Assembly: GCA_008973525.1 (NCBI GenBank)
Contig: WACJ01000261.1
Location: 248,001 to 312,000 of the forward strand
DNA: 64,000 nucleotides
Origin: Stenopsyche tienmushanensis
Lineage: Eukaryota > Arthropoda > Insecta > Trichoptera > Stenopsychidae
Direction: 5' to 3'
A program made the position numbers and the translations under genes. This document shows, in pieces, positions 24,641 through 34,699 of this stretch. Position 1 is the stretch's first letter. Each line of letters opens with the position of its first letter. The notes below the pieces were generated by a model. It saw nothing but the letters and a program-made list of their open reading frames with translations. It made no database searches and had not been told where the DNA came from.

Positions 24641-25567
24641 CTACATGGGGTGGTCCGGGCCCCCGCCGAGGTTGAGCATGCTGCGGCAGAGCTCCGTGAT
24701 CTCGGGGTGGTTCAGGTTCATGAGGTGCACGTACATCTGCTTGTGGACGGTCAGCTCCCCGGAGACGGCCTCGAGCCGCTTGAGGAGCGCGTCCTTCTCC
24801 CTCATGAGGCACTTGACTTTCTCCTCGACTTCCCTCGATCGAACTTTGGCCTTCTCGCGGCTCTTTCTGACCGCTATGTTGTTCCGCTCTCTCCTCCGCC
24901 TGTACTCGTCGGTGCCTTTGTCGAGGGCCTTGCCGGAGTGTCTGCGGGCGCTGTTCGAGTGGCCGTGGCCGTGCGAGTGGCCGTGGAGGCTCTTGTGCTT
25001 GAGGGCGGCGAGGTGCGGGGGCGCGCCCGGGGGGAGGAAGCTGCCCCCGGCGCCGTTGGTCGCGTAGGTGGCGCCCGTCGGGAAGGGGGGCGCGCCCGCG
25101 GCGGCGAAGCCCGTCGCCGCGATCGGGAGGGGCCCTCCCTGCTGGCACTGGCGGCGGTAGTCGTGCGGCTCCGGGGGCTCCTCCTTGACGGGCGGCGAGT
25201 CCTGCTGGGGCTCGGAGTAGGCCCCCTGGTGGACGCCCTGGGGCATGTAGGGGAGATTCGGGCGCGGGAAGACGCCGTTGCCGGCGACGGTCCTCGCGTT
25301 GGGGAGGATCTCGTGCAGGAGCGCGAGGCTCTCCTGGTCGCGGAACTGCTCCTCGATGAGATGCTCCAGGTTGAGGCTGATCTCCTGGCCGGTGAGCTCC
25401 TCGAGCTCCGGGTGCTGGTACTGGGGGAGGTGCCGCGGGCGGTGCGGCAGGGGCGCGTTGTGGTTGACCGCGTTGGGCTGGTTGTTGTTCGTGGGGGTAG
25501 GCAGCTTCTTCATGTCGCCGGGACCGCCCTGCCCTCCGCCGCTGTCGTACATCTGAGGCGACTCCAT
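24641..25567 (-). CDS. slbo: CCAAT/enhancer-binding protein (C/EBP, slow border cells type), single exon
   Basis: A 308-residue bZIP transcription factor, nuclear by family. Residues 217-244 form the basic DNA-contact region (DEYRRRRERNNIAVRKSREK), whose NNIAVRKSR core is diagnostic of C/EBP. A leucine zipper follows with d-positions V247, L254, L261, V268, H275 and L282. The N-terminal half holds an acidic block (residues 54-88, EELTGQ...NLEHLIEEQF), a VKEEP motif at 127-131 that fits the SUMO/synergy-control motif of C/EBP regulatory domains, a Pro/Gly/Ala-rich linker and a His-Gly-Ser run at 195-204. No intron interrupts the frame, as in insect slbo. The start is the first in-frame ATG after an upstream stop (25655-25657) and has A at -3 and G at +4. 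A GTG 18 codons upstream also lies in the open frame but is unlikely to initiate. The C-terminus is GGGPDHPM then TAG. The protein is shorter than Drosophila Slbo. C/EBP factors act in follicle-cell migration, fat body and stress programmes; that is family knowledge, not visible here. Confidence 0.96.
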   Translation of the reverse strand: MESPQMYDSGGGQGGPGDMKKLPTPTNNNQPNAVNHNAPLPHRPRHLPQYQHPELEELTGQEISLNLEHLIEEQFRDQESLALLHEILPNARTVAGNGVFPRPNLPYMPQGVHQGAYSEPQQDSPPVKEEPPEPHDYRRQCQQGGPLPIAATGFAAAGAPPFPTGATYATNGAGGSFLPPGAPPHLAALKHKSLHGHSHGHGHSNSARRHSGKALDKGTDEYRRRRERNNIAVRKSREKAKVRSREVEEKVKCLMREKDALLKRLEAVSGELTVHKQMYVHLMNLNHPEITELCRSMLNLGGGPDHPM

Positions 25568-25900
25568 CTTCTCGCTATCTCCTTCGGGGCGAAACAGTTC
25601 GAGGGCTCGCCGAGGGTTCACAGTTTCACTTAACTCACCGCCAAAATCATATTTTCATAGAGTGGAAATTGATCGCACAGCGCGCGGGTTGAATTGTTGT
25701 TGCGATGTTTATCGCGGGTAGTAAACGGAGAGGGCACAGACTGAAGGAAAGCGAATCGCTTCGACAGCCGAGTGCGTGTCGCGATGCGAATGTTCCGAGG
25801 GCCTCGACCGCACTGACGAGAAGTCGCTCGCGCGGACAAATTTCAAGTCGCGAAAATGCAACGGGAGCGCCCACAGCGTTGCGTCCGACGCGCTCCGACG
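25568..25900 (-). promoter_or_regulatory. C/EBP 5' leader with upstream ORFs
   Basis: The DNA upstream of the C/EBP start stays CpG-rich and holds two overlapping upstream reading frames on the minus strand. One runs 25874-25647 (75 codons, ending MKI-stop, with an internal ATG at 25658). The other runs 25839-25630 (69 codons, ending MILAVS-stop). Both stop 60-80 bases before the main ATG. Upstream ORFs that control start choice are well known in vertebrate C/EBP alpha and beta; the same role here is inference. The transcription start is not visible, so how much of these frames is transcribed is unknown. A strong donor-like GTGAGT (minus strand, 25638-25633) sits between the uORF ends and the ATG. 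Confidence 0.55.
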
Positions 25901-26110
25901 GCGGCGCGCGACTGAGTCTGACGCTCGCGACGCCGCACTACGCTACCGGCCGCGCCGTCACTGCCGCCACTCCATCATGCGGAAGGGACACATTTTACCA
26001 AACTGCACTCGCCAGTGGCGGCGCGCCACCAAACTCCCTATTCAGATCATCACAAGACGATTATATCACACGACACCCTAATACAAAATATTATCAGCCG
26101 GCTCAAAAAA
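25640..26110 (-). promoter_or_regulatory. CpG-rich promoter region of C/EBP
   Basis: GC and CpG content are far above the surroundings from about 24480 to 26000, then fall abruptly to AT-rich DNA after 26100. This is the expected position of the core promoter for the minus-strand C/EBP gene. I see no convincing canonical TATA box; a TATAAT-like string on the minus strand near 26057 is the only weak candidate. Confidence 0.5.
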
Positions 26111-27159
26111 GTTAATTTTCAGTTCAAATCAGCACTTCATAATTTATTTATTTTTAATTTATCCTAATTGCAAAGTGTCAACAAAAATATTATAAATTCA
26201 ATTGAATTTTAAAGGAATTCATTTGATATATTTTGCGACATCATCAGCCCTGATCCATAAAGTGAATTTTCAGTCTCCTCAAAGAAATCATGCAAAGCCC
26301 GTTATTGTTTCGGTAAATGCGCCCTTCATGACGGCGATGGGCGTAAACTCGAGTTACGTGTCCAATTTGGCATCCCATTGTAACTAAAACATTCAAAATG
26401 CCATTAAATCCTTCATTGAAAATAACCACAGTAAGAAAGTTGCTAAGCCAGAATGTTAATGTTCAGGAGCGAAAGTTCACATCAATGAATTTAATGATTC
26501 GTTGTTATTTTGTATTTGTACTCCTTAACATCTGGTCTCTTGCGGTTCATCTTGTAATAAATCTTCATAGACTGATTTGATGACTTTTTGAAATTCTATC
26601 TTAATCTTGTGCCATTTTCACCAACTGTCTTCGCCTGCTGAAAAATTTTGATGTTGAGGATTTAAATCCCTTTATTATTTTTCTTATCATTCTGGAGTCG
26701 CGTTCTCATTCTCTTCTCGTCATGTCCAACGTATTTTTTTCTTCTTTACTAAATGATTTTTTCTGTACGGTTCGCTTTACAAAATCCCACGAAATAAATT
26801 GTTATCGTAGTTCAAACTATGGAGCGATATGAATTATTAATTTGGTATGTTTCTGCGGGCTGTAGTCGGCTCCTAATCATAGTTTTCATGATGGAAACTG
26901 TAGCTTTAAATAAGAAACCAATACTTCATTGCTTATATAATATAGGGACTTCTATCTTCGTTTAGCGGCTCAATGTCTTTTTGAAAATCATGATGTAAAG
27001 TGTCGTTATATTGGACTTAGACGAGCAAATCTTTATTTTTGCAGGTGCTCAATTGCTTTTGGGACTTTGTTTGTATATTATTTTAAAACATACATTATAA
27101 TAGTAATTAATATATTACATTTTTAATAGTATTAGTTGGCTTTAATTAAATTGGATTTC
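26111..27159. other. Upstream flank of C/EBP, AT-rich
   Basis: No gene or clear repeat; frames up to 61 codons. It could hold upstream regulatory DNA of C/EBP. Confidence 0.35.
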
Positions 27160-27218
27160 CGGGGGGCATTAAGTTAGTTACTTGCCACGGGCGCTTCATA
27201 CCCCTGTTACGGCTCTGA
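27160..27218. repeat. hAT end (CAGAGCCGTAACAGGGG type)
   Basis: AGTTACTTGCCACGGGCGCT followed by CATACCCCTGTTACGGCTCTG. The same terminal text occurs at 55915-55966. The other end was not found. Confidence 0.5.
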
Positions 27219-27620
27219 TTTTATTTACACTTTTCCTTAAAACGCTTTTAATTTCTTTATAAGTCCAATGACAGCGTAATCGCAGCTTTGCATGATAATG
27301 TTCAACTTATTAGGCTCAGTAAATATATCCGAAAAATAAGCTATTTCAATATCCATTTTTTGTTAAAAGAAGAAGAAGATAAAATATTATTATTTTCAAA
27401 CAATAAAAATCGTGTAAATCTCGCGCGATAGAATTGAAACTTGTTGTTAGTTAATTTTTTTGGCTATATGCTGTGTAATATATAATAAAATAGACAAGCT
27501 ACTGGTCTAGTGATTGCTTGATGTTTCGTATAGACCAGGGGTCGGCAACCTGCGGCTCGCGAGCCACATGCGGCTCTTTGGACGTGAAGCTGCGGCTCTT
27601 TATCACGTTTTACTCCAAGC

Positions 27621-29460
27621 TTGGCATCTACTCAAAAAAGGAGAAGAACTGAAGAAGAGCATCGAGAATTCAATCGGGATTGGACGAAGTCGTTCGCTTT
27701 CATATTCAACTCAGATGGCCTCCCATCTTGTCTCATTTGCCACAAAAAACTTGCACACAATACGAAATCAAATTTAGAGAGAAACTTCACTACAAACCAG
27801 AAATCTTGAAAAAAAAACCAAAGATTTGCCAATATCCGCTAAAACAGTACAAGATAGAATAGCTAAAATGTCTTCAAATGTAACATATTTGCAGGTGGAA
27901 GACATTCAACTGGCTTCTGCTTTATCACTTGCTATAAATGAGTATTGCGACATAAAAGACACAGCAAACGTGGCTCTTTTTGTCAGGTAAAAAGAAAAAC
28001 TTCTAGGATTGCTACCGCTCTCGGGACAAACTAGAGGGGAAGATATAGAGAATAACGTGCAAAAATGGCTCGAAGATAATAAGATCAATTTAAATAAAAT
28101 CTTTTTGATAGCAACTGATGGAGCCAGAAGTATGATAGGAAATATAGAGACAATAACGATTCTTCAGAGCAAAACAAACTACGAAATACTTAGGTTTCAC
28201 TGCATAATACACCAAGAAGCGCTTTGTGCCCAAAATTTTCCGGCCAAAATAGTTCAGGTCATGACTTTGGTAATCTAGATTGTTAACAGCATCTTGTCAA
28301 AAGCACTCTACCATCGTCAGTTTAAAGAATTCTAGAACGAAATGAATACTCAGTATTCCGACCTCCTTCTTCAGAATAAAGTGCGATGGCTTTCCAAAGG
28401 TAAGGTGTTGAAACGTTTTACTTTGTGCTTGGATGAAATAAACACATTCCTCAAAGAAAAATATATTAATCACCCTGAATTAGAGAACGACAAATGGTTG
28501 CAATTTTTTTTCTTTATAGTAGATATCACGGCGAAATTAAATGATCTGAATCTAAAACTGCAAGGAAAGGAAAACGCAACCTATGTTTTAATAGAAGAAT
28601 TGAGTTATTTTGATGAAAAAATAATTATTTTTGCAGAAGATATTCAGAGCGGTTAATTACTTCATTTTCATTTTCTAAAGCAATATCGCACTAAAACCAG
28701 TGCGATTGTTGACACAAATTACTTCAGCACAGCTATAAAAAAAATTAAAGATGAATTTTCTGACAGATTTCAGCAATTCAAAACCAACAAAGCAATTCTA
28801 GCATTCATAGTAAGTCCTCTCAACAAAAATAGTAACGAAATCCACATTGAGCCATTTGGAGTTGATACTGAATCTCTAGAAACGCAATTGATCGATTTAA
28901 AAAGTCAAGCTTTGTGGAGTGGAAAATTTACAGAGTTGAAAAGCAAGTTGGAAGAGTTGGAGGTCTAGAAATGTATGTACGTAACGCAATAAAAGTGGAC
29001 AGCTTTAAAAGAAATGCCGCGAGTTGAGGCACTTATATTCGACGCATGGAATAGTCTTCCAGATTGCTACAGTGAGGTGAAGAATTTGGCATTTGGAGTC
29101 CTGACTATCTTCGGATCGACATATTTGCAAGAGTAAGGCCCATTTCACACCACGGTGCTACTAACGGCTCGATCCCGCTCTCGGTCTCGGTCCGGTTAAA
29201 CATTTTCACACAAGAAACGGAATCGGAACGATCCGATAGTGTGAATACTCTGACTGTTTCCTGTGTAAGAACATTAGATCGGACCGGGATCGGAGCGAGA
29301 TCGAACCGTCAACGGCACCACAGTGTGGATCGGGCCTAAGCGTTCCCTTGCATGAATATAATTAAAAGTAAAGTAAGAAGCCAACTAACAAATGAAAATT
29401 TAGAGTCGTGTTCGAAACTTAAAACAACAAGTTATGAGCCAAATTTATCAAAACTTTCTA
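27621..29460 (+). pseudogene. Broken hAT transposase (GTF2IRD2/ZBED-like)
   Basis: Transposase relics in order along the plus strand: an N-terminal BED-type finger region from 27621 (KRRRTEEEHREFN, SCLICHKKL); the segment from about 27835 with [12 protein letters not shown]; the catalytic-core motif IATDGARSMIGN near 28100; FHCIIHQEALCAQNF near 28200; [15 protein letters not shown] near 28380; and the C-terminal hAT domain NLAFGVLTIFGSTYLQE ending at about 29133. The domain continues after the nested MITE as AFPCMNIIKSKVRSQLT. Stops and frameshifts fall at about 27780, 27990, 28276, 28334, 28655 and 28968, so no functional protein is made. The family normally has about 600 residues, and nearly all segments are represented. 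This is a dead but nearly full-length gene. Confidence 0.88.
29137..29336. mobile_element. Nested PIF/Harbinger-type MITE
   Basis: A 200-bp palindromic element starts GGCCCATTTCACACCAC and ends with the imperfect complement (GTGTGGATCGGGCC). Imperfect inverted repeats extend about 40 bp inward. It is flanked by TAA on both sides (29134-29136 and 29337-29339), the TWA target preference of PIF/Harbinger. It splits the C-terminal hAT dimerisation domain of the surrounding transposase between the residues YLQE and AFPC. It has no coding capacity. Confidence 0.75.
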
Positions 29461-29731
29461 AAACCATGCAAAACCATCGCTCCCATTAAATTTATTTGCT
29501 CAGATGTATGTTATTGTTTTATTTATTTCTAAGTACAAATTACATTGCTTAAAAAAATCTACTTGAATAACCATGCAAAACCATCGCTTCCGTTGAATTT
29601 GTTTGCTCAATTGTTTGTTATTGAAGTACAAGTTAGTGTTGTAAGTAAATGTTTAATTATTTTGATTTTTTAACTTAATAGGTGTATAATAGGTGATTAT
29701 CTAATAATACCATATATATATTATCTAATAA

Positions 29732-29733
<2 letters not shown>

Positions 29734-29785
<52 letters not shown>
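29734..29785. repeat. (TA)n microsatellite
   Basis: An almost uninterrupted TA dinucleotide run inside the 3' part of the hAT element at 27.5-30.0 kb. It is preceded by a shorter, interrupted CATATATATA/ATTATCTAATA tandem. Confidence 0.9.
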
Positions 29786-29788
<3 letters not shown>

Positions 29789-30065
29789 CTAATTTGTTGT
29801 TGAAAAATACTACTTATATATGAATAAATAGATTATTTTTACCAAAAAACTTTATTTATGCGAGTACTATTTATTGTTGGCAAGAAAAAAAATTGTGGCT
29901 CTTTAAACACTTGAAATTTGTAAATTGTAATTTTTGGCTCTTCTGACTCAAAAGGTTGCCGACCCCTGGTATAGACAGTACAGATGCCGCAACGCATGCG
30001 CGTAGCATCTCTTTGATATATATGATAGATACGGAGAGATTATAAACGATTCTCTTTATCTTTCC

Positions 30066-30720
30066 TACTAACTGCCGGATGGAATTTCACTTTAAGAGTT
30101 TTCTATCTGTTTGCGAGGATCCGCGACTTTTTGCGTGATATTTCCTCAAAATGAACAAGATTTCTTTCTGAGATTCATATTTCCAATTGGACAGCTTCAA
30201 AATTATACAATTTGTATTGAGCTTAAGATTATGTTGTTATCATTGCATAATCCTTAAGAACTTCTGTATTCATCAATTCGGATTTTTCCATGATTCTTAA
30301 TTATTGTAATGTCTACAACGAAGAATATGATAGGAAGCAAAGGATAGTTGGCAAAAATAGTGGTTGACATATGACACCATGCTTGTTAAATATTGAACAA
30401 TGCAATTTTTAAATAAAAAATGGCATGTTCCAATATTGGAATATTGTCTAGAAGAAAAAATTATCCTAATTCTGCAGCGATTGATAGGTTCTATAAATGG
30501 CTAATTTGCAATAATAATTAGAATATCATTTAAGATCCAATCCTACTTTAAAATTCCCATCCAAATAATCTTTATTCAGCCATATTTTCCGTAAATCATT
30601 TATCTCCAGTAAAAACTCTCATGTAAATTAAACAAGAAATTTAGTACATATTTTTGTCAGAATGATGCAGCAATGTGCTTTGAAATGATGGATTATTTGT
30701 GACTTGTAGTAATCTTCAAG
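30066..30720. other. Intergenic DNA, nothing recognised
   Basis: AT-rich, with no repeat partner and no frame of note. Confidence 0.4.
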
Positions 30721-30722
30721 TA

Positions 30723-30888
30723 TAATCAAACCTCCTATAGCGTCCACTTCATTTGCGGCGTCATTTATGCTAGCCACTTGCACTTATTAACAAACTAAAT
30801 ACGTGCATTTTTTATGTCTGCTTAACTTTCTATAGCATTTTGTTTATATAGTGAGGTCCCTATGTCGACGCTATAGAAGAGTTGACTC
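30723..30888. mobile_element. TA-flanked palindromic MITE (CAATCAACCC family), copy 3
   Basis: Begins TAATCAAACCTCCTATAGCG and ends GCTATAGAAGAGTTGACTC, with TA flanks. The internal text CTTTCTATAGCATTTTG matches copy 2. Confidence 0.75.
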
Positions 30889-31105
30889 TATTTTCTTGTT
30901 TGAACTAAAAAAACAAGTAAGCTGTTAATAAAATTATATTGTCATTCATAATTAACAAAAATGCTTTTTTTTTCTAATGTCTTTTGTGTAATAGTCTTCT
31001 TATTGTCTGTCTTATATTTAATTATAATGGTTATAAAATGTTGTATTAGTGTTCAGATACTATAATTACATACACAATATATATATAAATAATTTGATTG
31101 TGTAT

Positions 31106-31180
31106 ATACCAGGGCTTTGAACCGGAACGAAACCGAAAACCATAAACGTAAACGAAACAACCCGAAATAAAAAAATAGCA
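31106..31180. repeat. AACCGGAACGAAACCG repeat, left end
   Basis: CCAGGGCTTTGAACCGGAAC, then GAAACCGAAAACC and AAACAACCCG. It matches the CAGGG(A/T)TTCGAACCG end of this family. Confidence 0.5.
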
Positions 31181-31708
31181 GTTCAAAGTCATAATTTGTT
31201 ATTATAAAAATAAAACAAATCGTGACAAACTACCGGATAGATGTCAAATAGGACAGAATAGATATAATGATGAAAATACCAAAGCCAATCAACCTCTGAT
31301 AATCATAACATTATTTCAAATCAAAACATTTTGCAAGGCTGAGATAAAATCGCCCATCTTTAAAGAATTAAATATTTTCACTATTATTTGAGCAATTTTC
31401 TAAACAATATAGTAGATGAGCATAATCTCACGTAAGAATTCGCATGATAAACAATGGCTGCCGAAAAGCACAAGGGGGGGGTCAAGTAATGTCAGGTATT
31501 CGATCGATCGAATTGCAATACAGATAAACATAATCGACGATGTGATTCTCTTATCGACTGTCTTATTTCTTATTGCGCATTTCAAAAATGCCCATTGTGT
31601 CGAGGATTAATCCCGATAAATGTCTCATCGCATTGAAAATTAATGCAATTGGTTTATCAACACTGGGTTAAATTAAAATGTGATTTTTTTTTGGGTTATT
31701 TTTTTGTT

Positions 31709-31900
31709 GTAACCCGCTGATGAGTAATAGCGCAAATGTGCGTTCGGTCTCAAGCGATATAGAAAGGTTATTCTGGCGCATTTATTGCGGAGATTAGTGA
31801 ATCGGAGACAGAGACGGAGAGAGTATCTTGCGTCTCATCATACACTCGTACATCAATGGCAAGGTCGTGCTGTAAATATACCCCTACACGTTTAAATATA
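31709..31900. mobile_element. piggyBac-type MITE, left half only
   Basis: Starts GTAACCCGCTGATGAGTAAT and runs through GTGCGTTCGGTCTCAAGCG, CATCATACACTCGTACATC and TACCCCTACACG. The right half is missing. Confidence 0.65.
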
Positions 31901-32318
31901 TAATTCATGACAGTCCTCGGCTTTTATATTTTGTCCATTTGTTTCTTTATAAAAGATCCATGCATTGATACCGGCTAAATCAAAGACAAAAAGAGAGAAA
32001 AACCTTCACAGGTCATCTACATGATTTTGAATTGACGTTGTACTTTCTCGTCAATTGTCCGGTGACATCGACACTTTGATCTGAAGTTTGTTGGTTTTTA
32101 AACATTGGCTCAGCTATTTTTAACTATCGAATCGATTTTTTTTAATGTCTGTGAAAGTATCTAGAGCTAAGATTTCAAGCAGGGAAATTTAGGAAAGGAT
32201 ATAATTTGTAAAAAAAAATAATCCAGCAATCAAATAACCGCTCATGCTATGCAAATCAAATGATTAATTGAGCATAGTAAAAAAAAAATGATAAGCCAGA
32301 AGTGTTGGGGTGAATATA

Positions 32319-32534
32319 CAGGATACGGCAGGGAAATTTCCTTATTTGAAATGCGTGCTCTGAAACGACGTTATTCTGAGAAGGCTGAGGGCTAAGGTGG
32401 TGCTCATTCAAAAAAAATAAAACCTAACGTTTTTTGTCAAATAGGTTTAGGTATTTTAGAAAAATGAATTAAACTGATATATACTGCTTATGTTATTCAT
32501 TTTTTAAATAAGGAAGATTCCCTGCCGCACCGTG
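32319..32534. mobile_element. GTGCGGCAGGGAAA-family MITE, copy 2
   Basis: Starts CAGGATACGGCAGGGAAAT after TA and ends TTCCCTGCCGCACCGTG. The internal GGTGGTGCTCATTC matches copy 1's GGTGGCATTTATTC. Confidence 0.75.
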
Positions 32535-32763
32535 TTTGAAATTCTACACTTTTTCAGATTTTGGTTATGGTTCCTAGTTATTTTCGAGTTTGAAAAAGTC
32601 ACCATAAATCTTGTCTTAATGTTCAACTTGAATAGCATCTGTTTGTAATTATTCTTCCCCTGTCTTGTCTCATATCTTTGATGACTTCACGATCATCACA
32701 ATTTTCACCACTCAAAGCGTTAAACAATTGCTTGTTTATAAAGAAAGCCATCAATGAAAACTG

Positions 32764-32932
32764 CAGTTAACCCTTCTACAGTGTCAGAGATAGGAAACAC
32801 GCTATAGAAAGGTAAGCACCCATACAAAATTTGTTCATGTTTAGTTTTTTTAACAAGTGCAAGACACTAACACGCGAAAAGGGACTTTAACCTTATGTAT
32901 TTTACCAATTGATTATTGTATAGAGTTAACTG
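32764..32932. mobile_element. TA-type palindromic MITE, copy 4 (opposite orientation)
   Basis: Begins CAGTTAACCCTTCTACAGTG and ends TAGAGTTAACTG. Its internal CTATAGAAAGGTAAGC is the reverse of the other copies. The flanking TA has mutated to TG on both sides. Confidence 0.65.
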
Positions 32933-33414
32933 TGTCGTTTTTGTCTTATATTTATAACTAGTTTAAAGAAATAATGTACTTAAAATGTTATAAACTAGTT
33001 TTTAGACTATACACAAATCAACATCAGTTAATTAATCTTGACAATCTGTCTTTTAATGAAGTCTTCATCTAGGTTATAGACCAAAAAGTCGTCTTGGTCA
33101 GCAAGTCTTGAAGGTTAGTTTAATTAGCCTTTTAACTGAAATGTTTGAATGCACATTTCTAACCTATCTTCTCAATTTTCTGTCTCACTGTGGTTATGTT
33201 TAACTCTTTGTGTATCATATTTGCTGTGTTATATTCTCCAGAAATATATCTTCTATGTGGCTTGATAAGCTGATTTGTCGATAATTATTATCGAGAACTA
33301 TTCCTAATAAATTATATTATCATCTTGTTCATTATGGTATAGATCCGAATTTGATTTGTAAACGTTCGTCAGGTCAACAGGTCACCTTAATGAATGTATG
33401 CAAGGACTTTTTGA

Positions 33415-33485
33415 CCTGTAGGTAGTCCGGCGATTAAGTGGTCAAACTAGTAACCCAATTATCATGGGTTCAAGTCTACAAAAAT
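33415..33485 (+). repeat. tRNA-like SINE head (degenerate)
   Basis: CGATTAAGTGGTCAAACTAG resembles an A box with D-arm, and ATGGGTTCAAGTC about 35 bases later resembles a B box (GGTTCAANNC). TGTAG and CTACA can pair as an acceptor remnant. The T stem does not fold cleanly, so a SINE or pseudo-tRNA is more likely than a working tRNA gene. A weaker look-alike (ATGGGTTTAAATCCGAACC) is at about 47128. Confidence 0.35.
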
Positions 33486-33975
33486 TTGTAGGCTATGATA
33501 AAGCATGTAAAAATGGTTGGCAATATTCCCAAAAACGGAGATTTCTAACGGCTTCTTCATATCAAAGGATTTTCGCGGCCATTTCGATTGAAAGTGTGAA
33601 GAGGCCATGCTAATTTTACTGGAAAAATCTCTCTGGAGTACATAGAACCCTACTTTTCTTCACAAAGCTAAATCTATAATACAACATCAAAGAGTTCTAT
33701 GGAAAAATCAATGGATTCAGACTTAGATATGGAAGTAAATGAGGATGACCTTGAAATAACAACGGATGCAATCGGAAATGATGATCACTAAACACCGAGC
33801 CACTATAGTACTCAAGCAATATGCCAATTGTCCATATTCTTGTTTCTTTTATTAGAACAAAAATTAGGACAAATTATGTTTGTAGAAATTTAATGATATT
33901 TTTTGCAAAAAAATAAATGAAAGACTTTCAAAATAATATTTCTGAAACGCCCTATTGATATCAATTTATAAGTCG

Positions 33976-34698
33976 TGATTGAGGAATCCAATCCCGAGCC
34001 AAAATTTCGATCCCGGAAACTTCAGAATTGCATTAGACTATCCTAGGACCGGGATTTAAGAAATCACATTGATAAATTTGATCAAAAATTACTAAAATTG
34101 CTGCTGAAAATGCAAGCTCAGCCTCTACACTCGTCGGAGGTATCGTCATCAGATATTTAAATGCTAGTTCGAGTTGTTGACCGCGTGAACTCCCATTTTC
34201 GTATAACACCATCAATGTGACTATCTACTGAGACACGGACTGAAACTCGCAAAATTCGCGATTTCCCGACAAATTATTTATTTCCGTCGCTGCAGATGAA
34301 TACTTATATAGTATAATACTTTGACGTGATTCGTAATTATATTATGGAGGAATACAAAAATTTTGAAGCCCGTATCTATTATATTTCATATCGACATTCC
34401 CATTATTAGAGTCGAGGTGTAGTAAATACATCACCGGTAGGGAAAAGTTAATTTAACAATTTGAAAAACACATATGTACTGTATATATGTATACACAGAT
34501 TATACAGTTACTGTCTCTAGGCGTCGCCTAAGCTCGCCAATTAGTAGTTACGCCACTGTTTCTAAGCGTTCAGATTTCGGCGGGAATGTCTCGATTTAGT
34601 ATCCTTTATGAGATGAGGTGTACGATTTCTGTTAGATAAAAGTTTCAATCCCGAATTTTGCAGCATTACGTTTACTAATCCCGGGATTCATGAGCACC
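33976..34698 (-). mobile_element. hAT relic with C-terminal transposase coding end, copy 2
   Basis: The minus strand reads LELAFKYLMTIPPTSVEAEL then AFSAAILVI, a recognisable hAT dimerisation domain (compare LAxxYLxIPATSVxxERxFSxAG). Both ends carry AATCCCGGG-type text (GAATCCAATCCCGAG at 33976, AATCCCGGGATTCATG near 34678). No clean target duplication was seen. Confidence 0.75.
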
Positions 34699-34699
34699 C

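Larger units (their letters stand above)
27536..29968 (+). mobile_element. hAT DNA transposon, complete ends, decayed transposase
   Basis: The element has perfect 16-bp terminal inverted repeats, CAGGGGTCGGCAACCT and its complement, and is flanked by an exact 8-bp target duplication GTATAGAC at 27528-27535 and 29969-29976. Eight-base duplications and CAGGG ends are hallmarks of hAT. The subterminal text around GGCTCGCGAGCC and the coding remains match the hAT group that gave rise to GTF2IRD2/ZBED-like proteins. The insertion sits inside an older repeat whose other copy is at 46.4 kb. It is 2433 bp long, including a 200-bp nested MITE and a TA-dinucleotide run. A 107-base tandem duplication of non-coding text lies at 29463-29625. 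Confidence 0.93.
27465..30065. repeat. Older host repeat interrupted by the hAT element (copy 1)
   Basis: The flanks 27465-27535 and 29969-30065 join into a text that aligns with an uninterrupted copy at 46384-46530. Both start with TGTGTAATATATAATAAAAT and end around AAACGATTCTC. The copy at 46.4 kb therefore shows the empty-site state of this family. Confidence 0.7.

Noticed and set aside
24564..25148. A 194-codon Arg/Pro-rich frame on the minus strand in another phase of C/EBP
   Set aside because: An out-of-phase shadow of the same exon, explained by high GC content.
24602..25633. A 343-codon open frame on the plus strand across C/EBP
   Set aside because: It is the antisense shadow of the GC-rich C/EBP exon. 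The product is a low-complexity Leu/Val/Arg/Gly-rich chain with no domain, while the minus strand encodes a clear bZIP.
29734..29785. TA run considered as a CRISPR-like or satellite array
   Set aside because: A simple dinucleotide microsatellite with no spacers.
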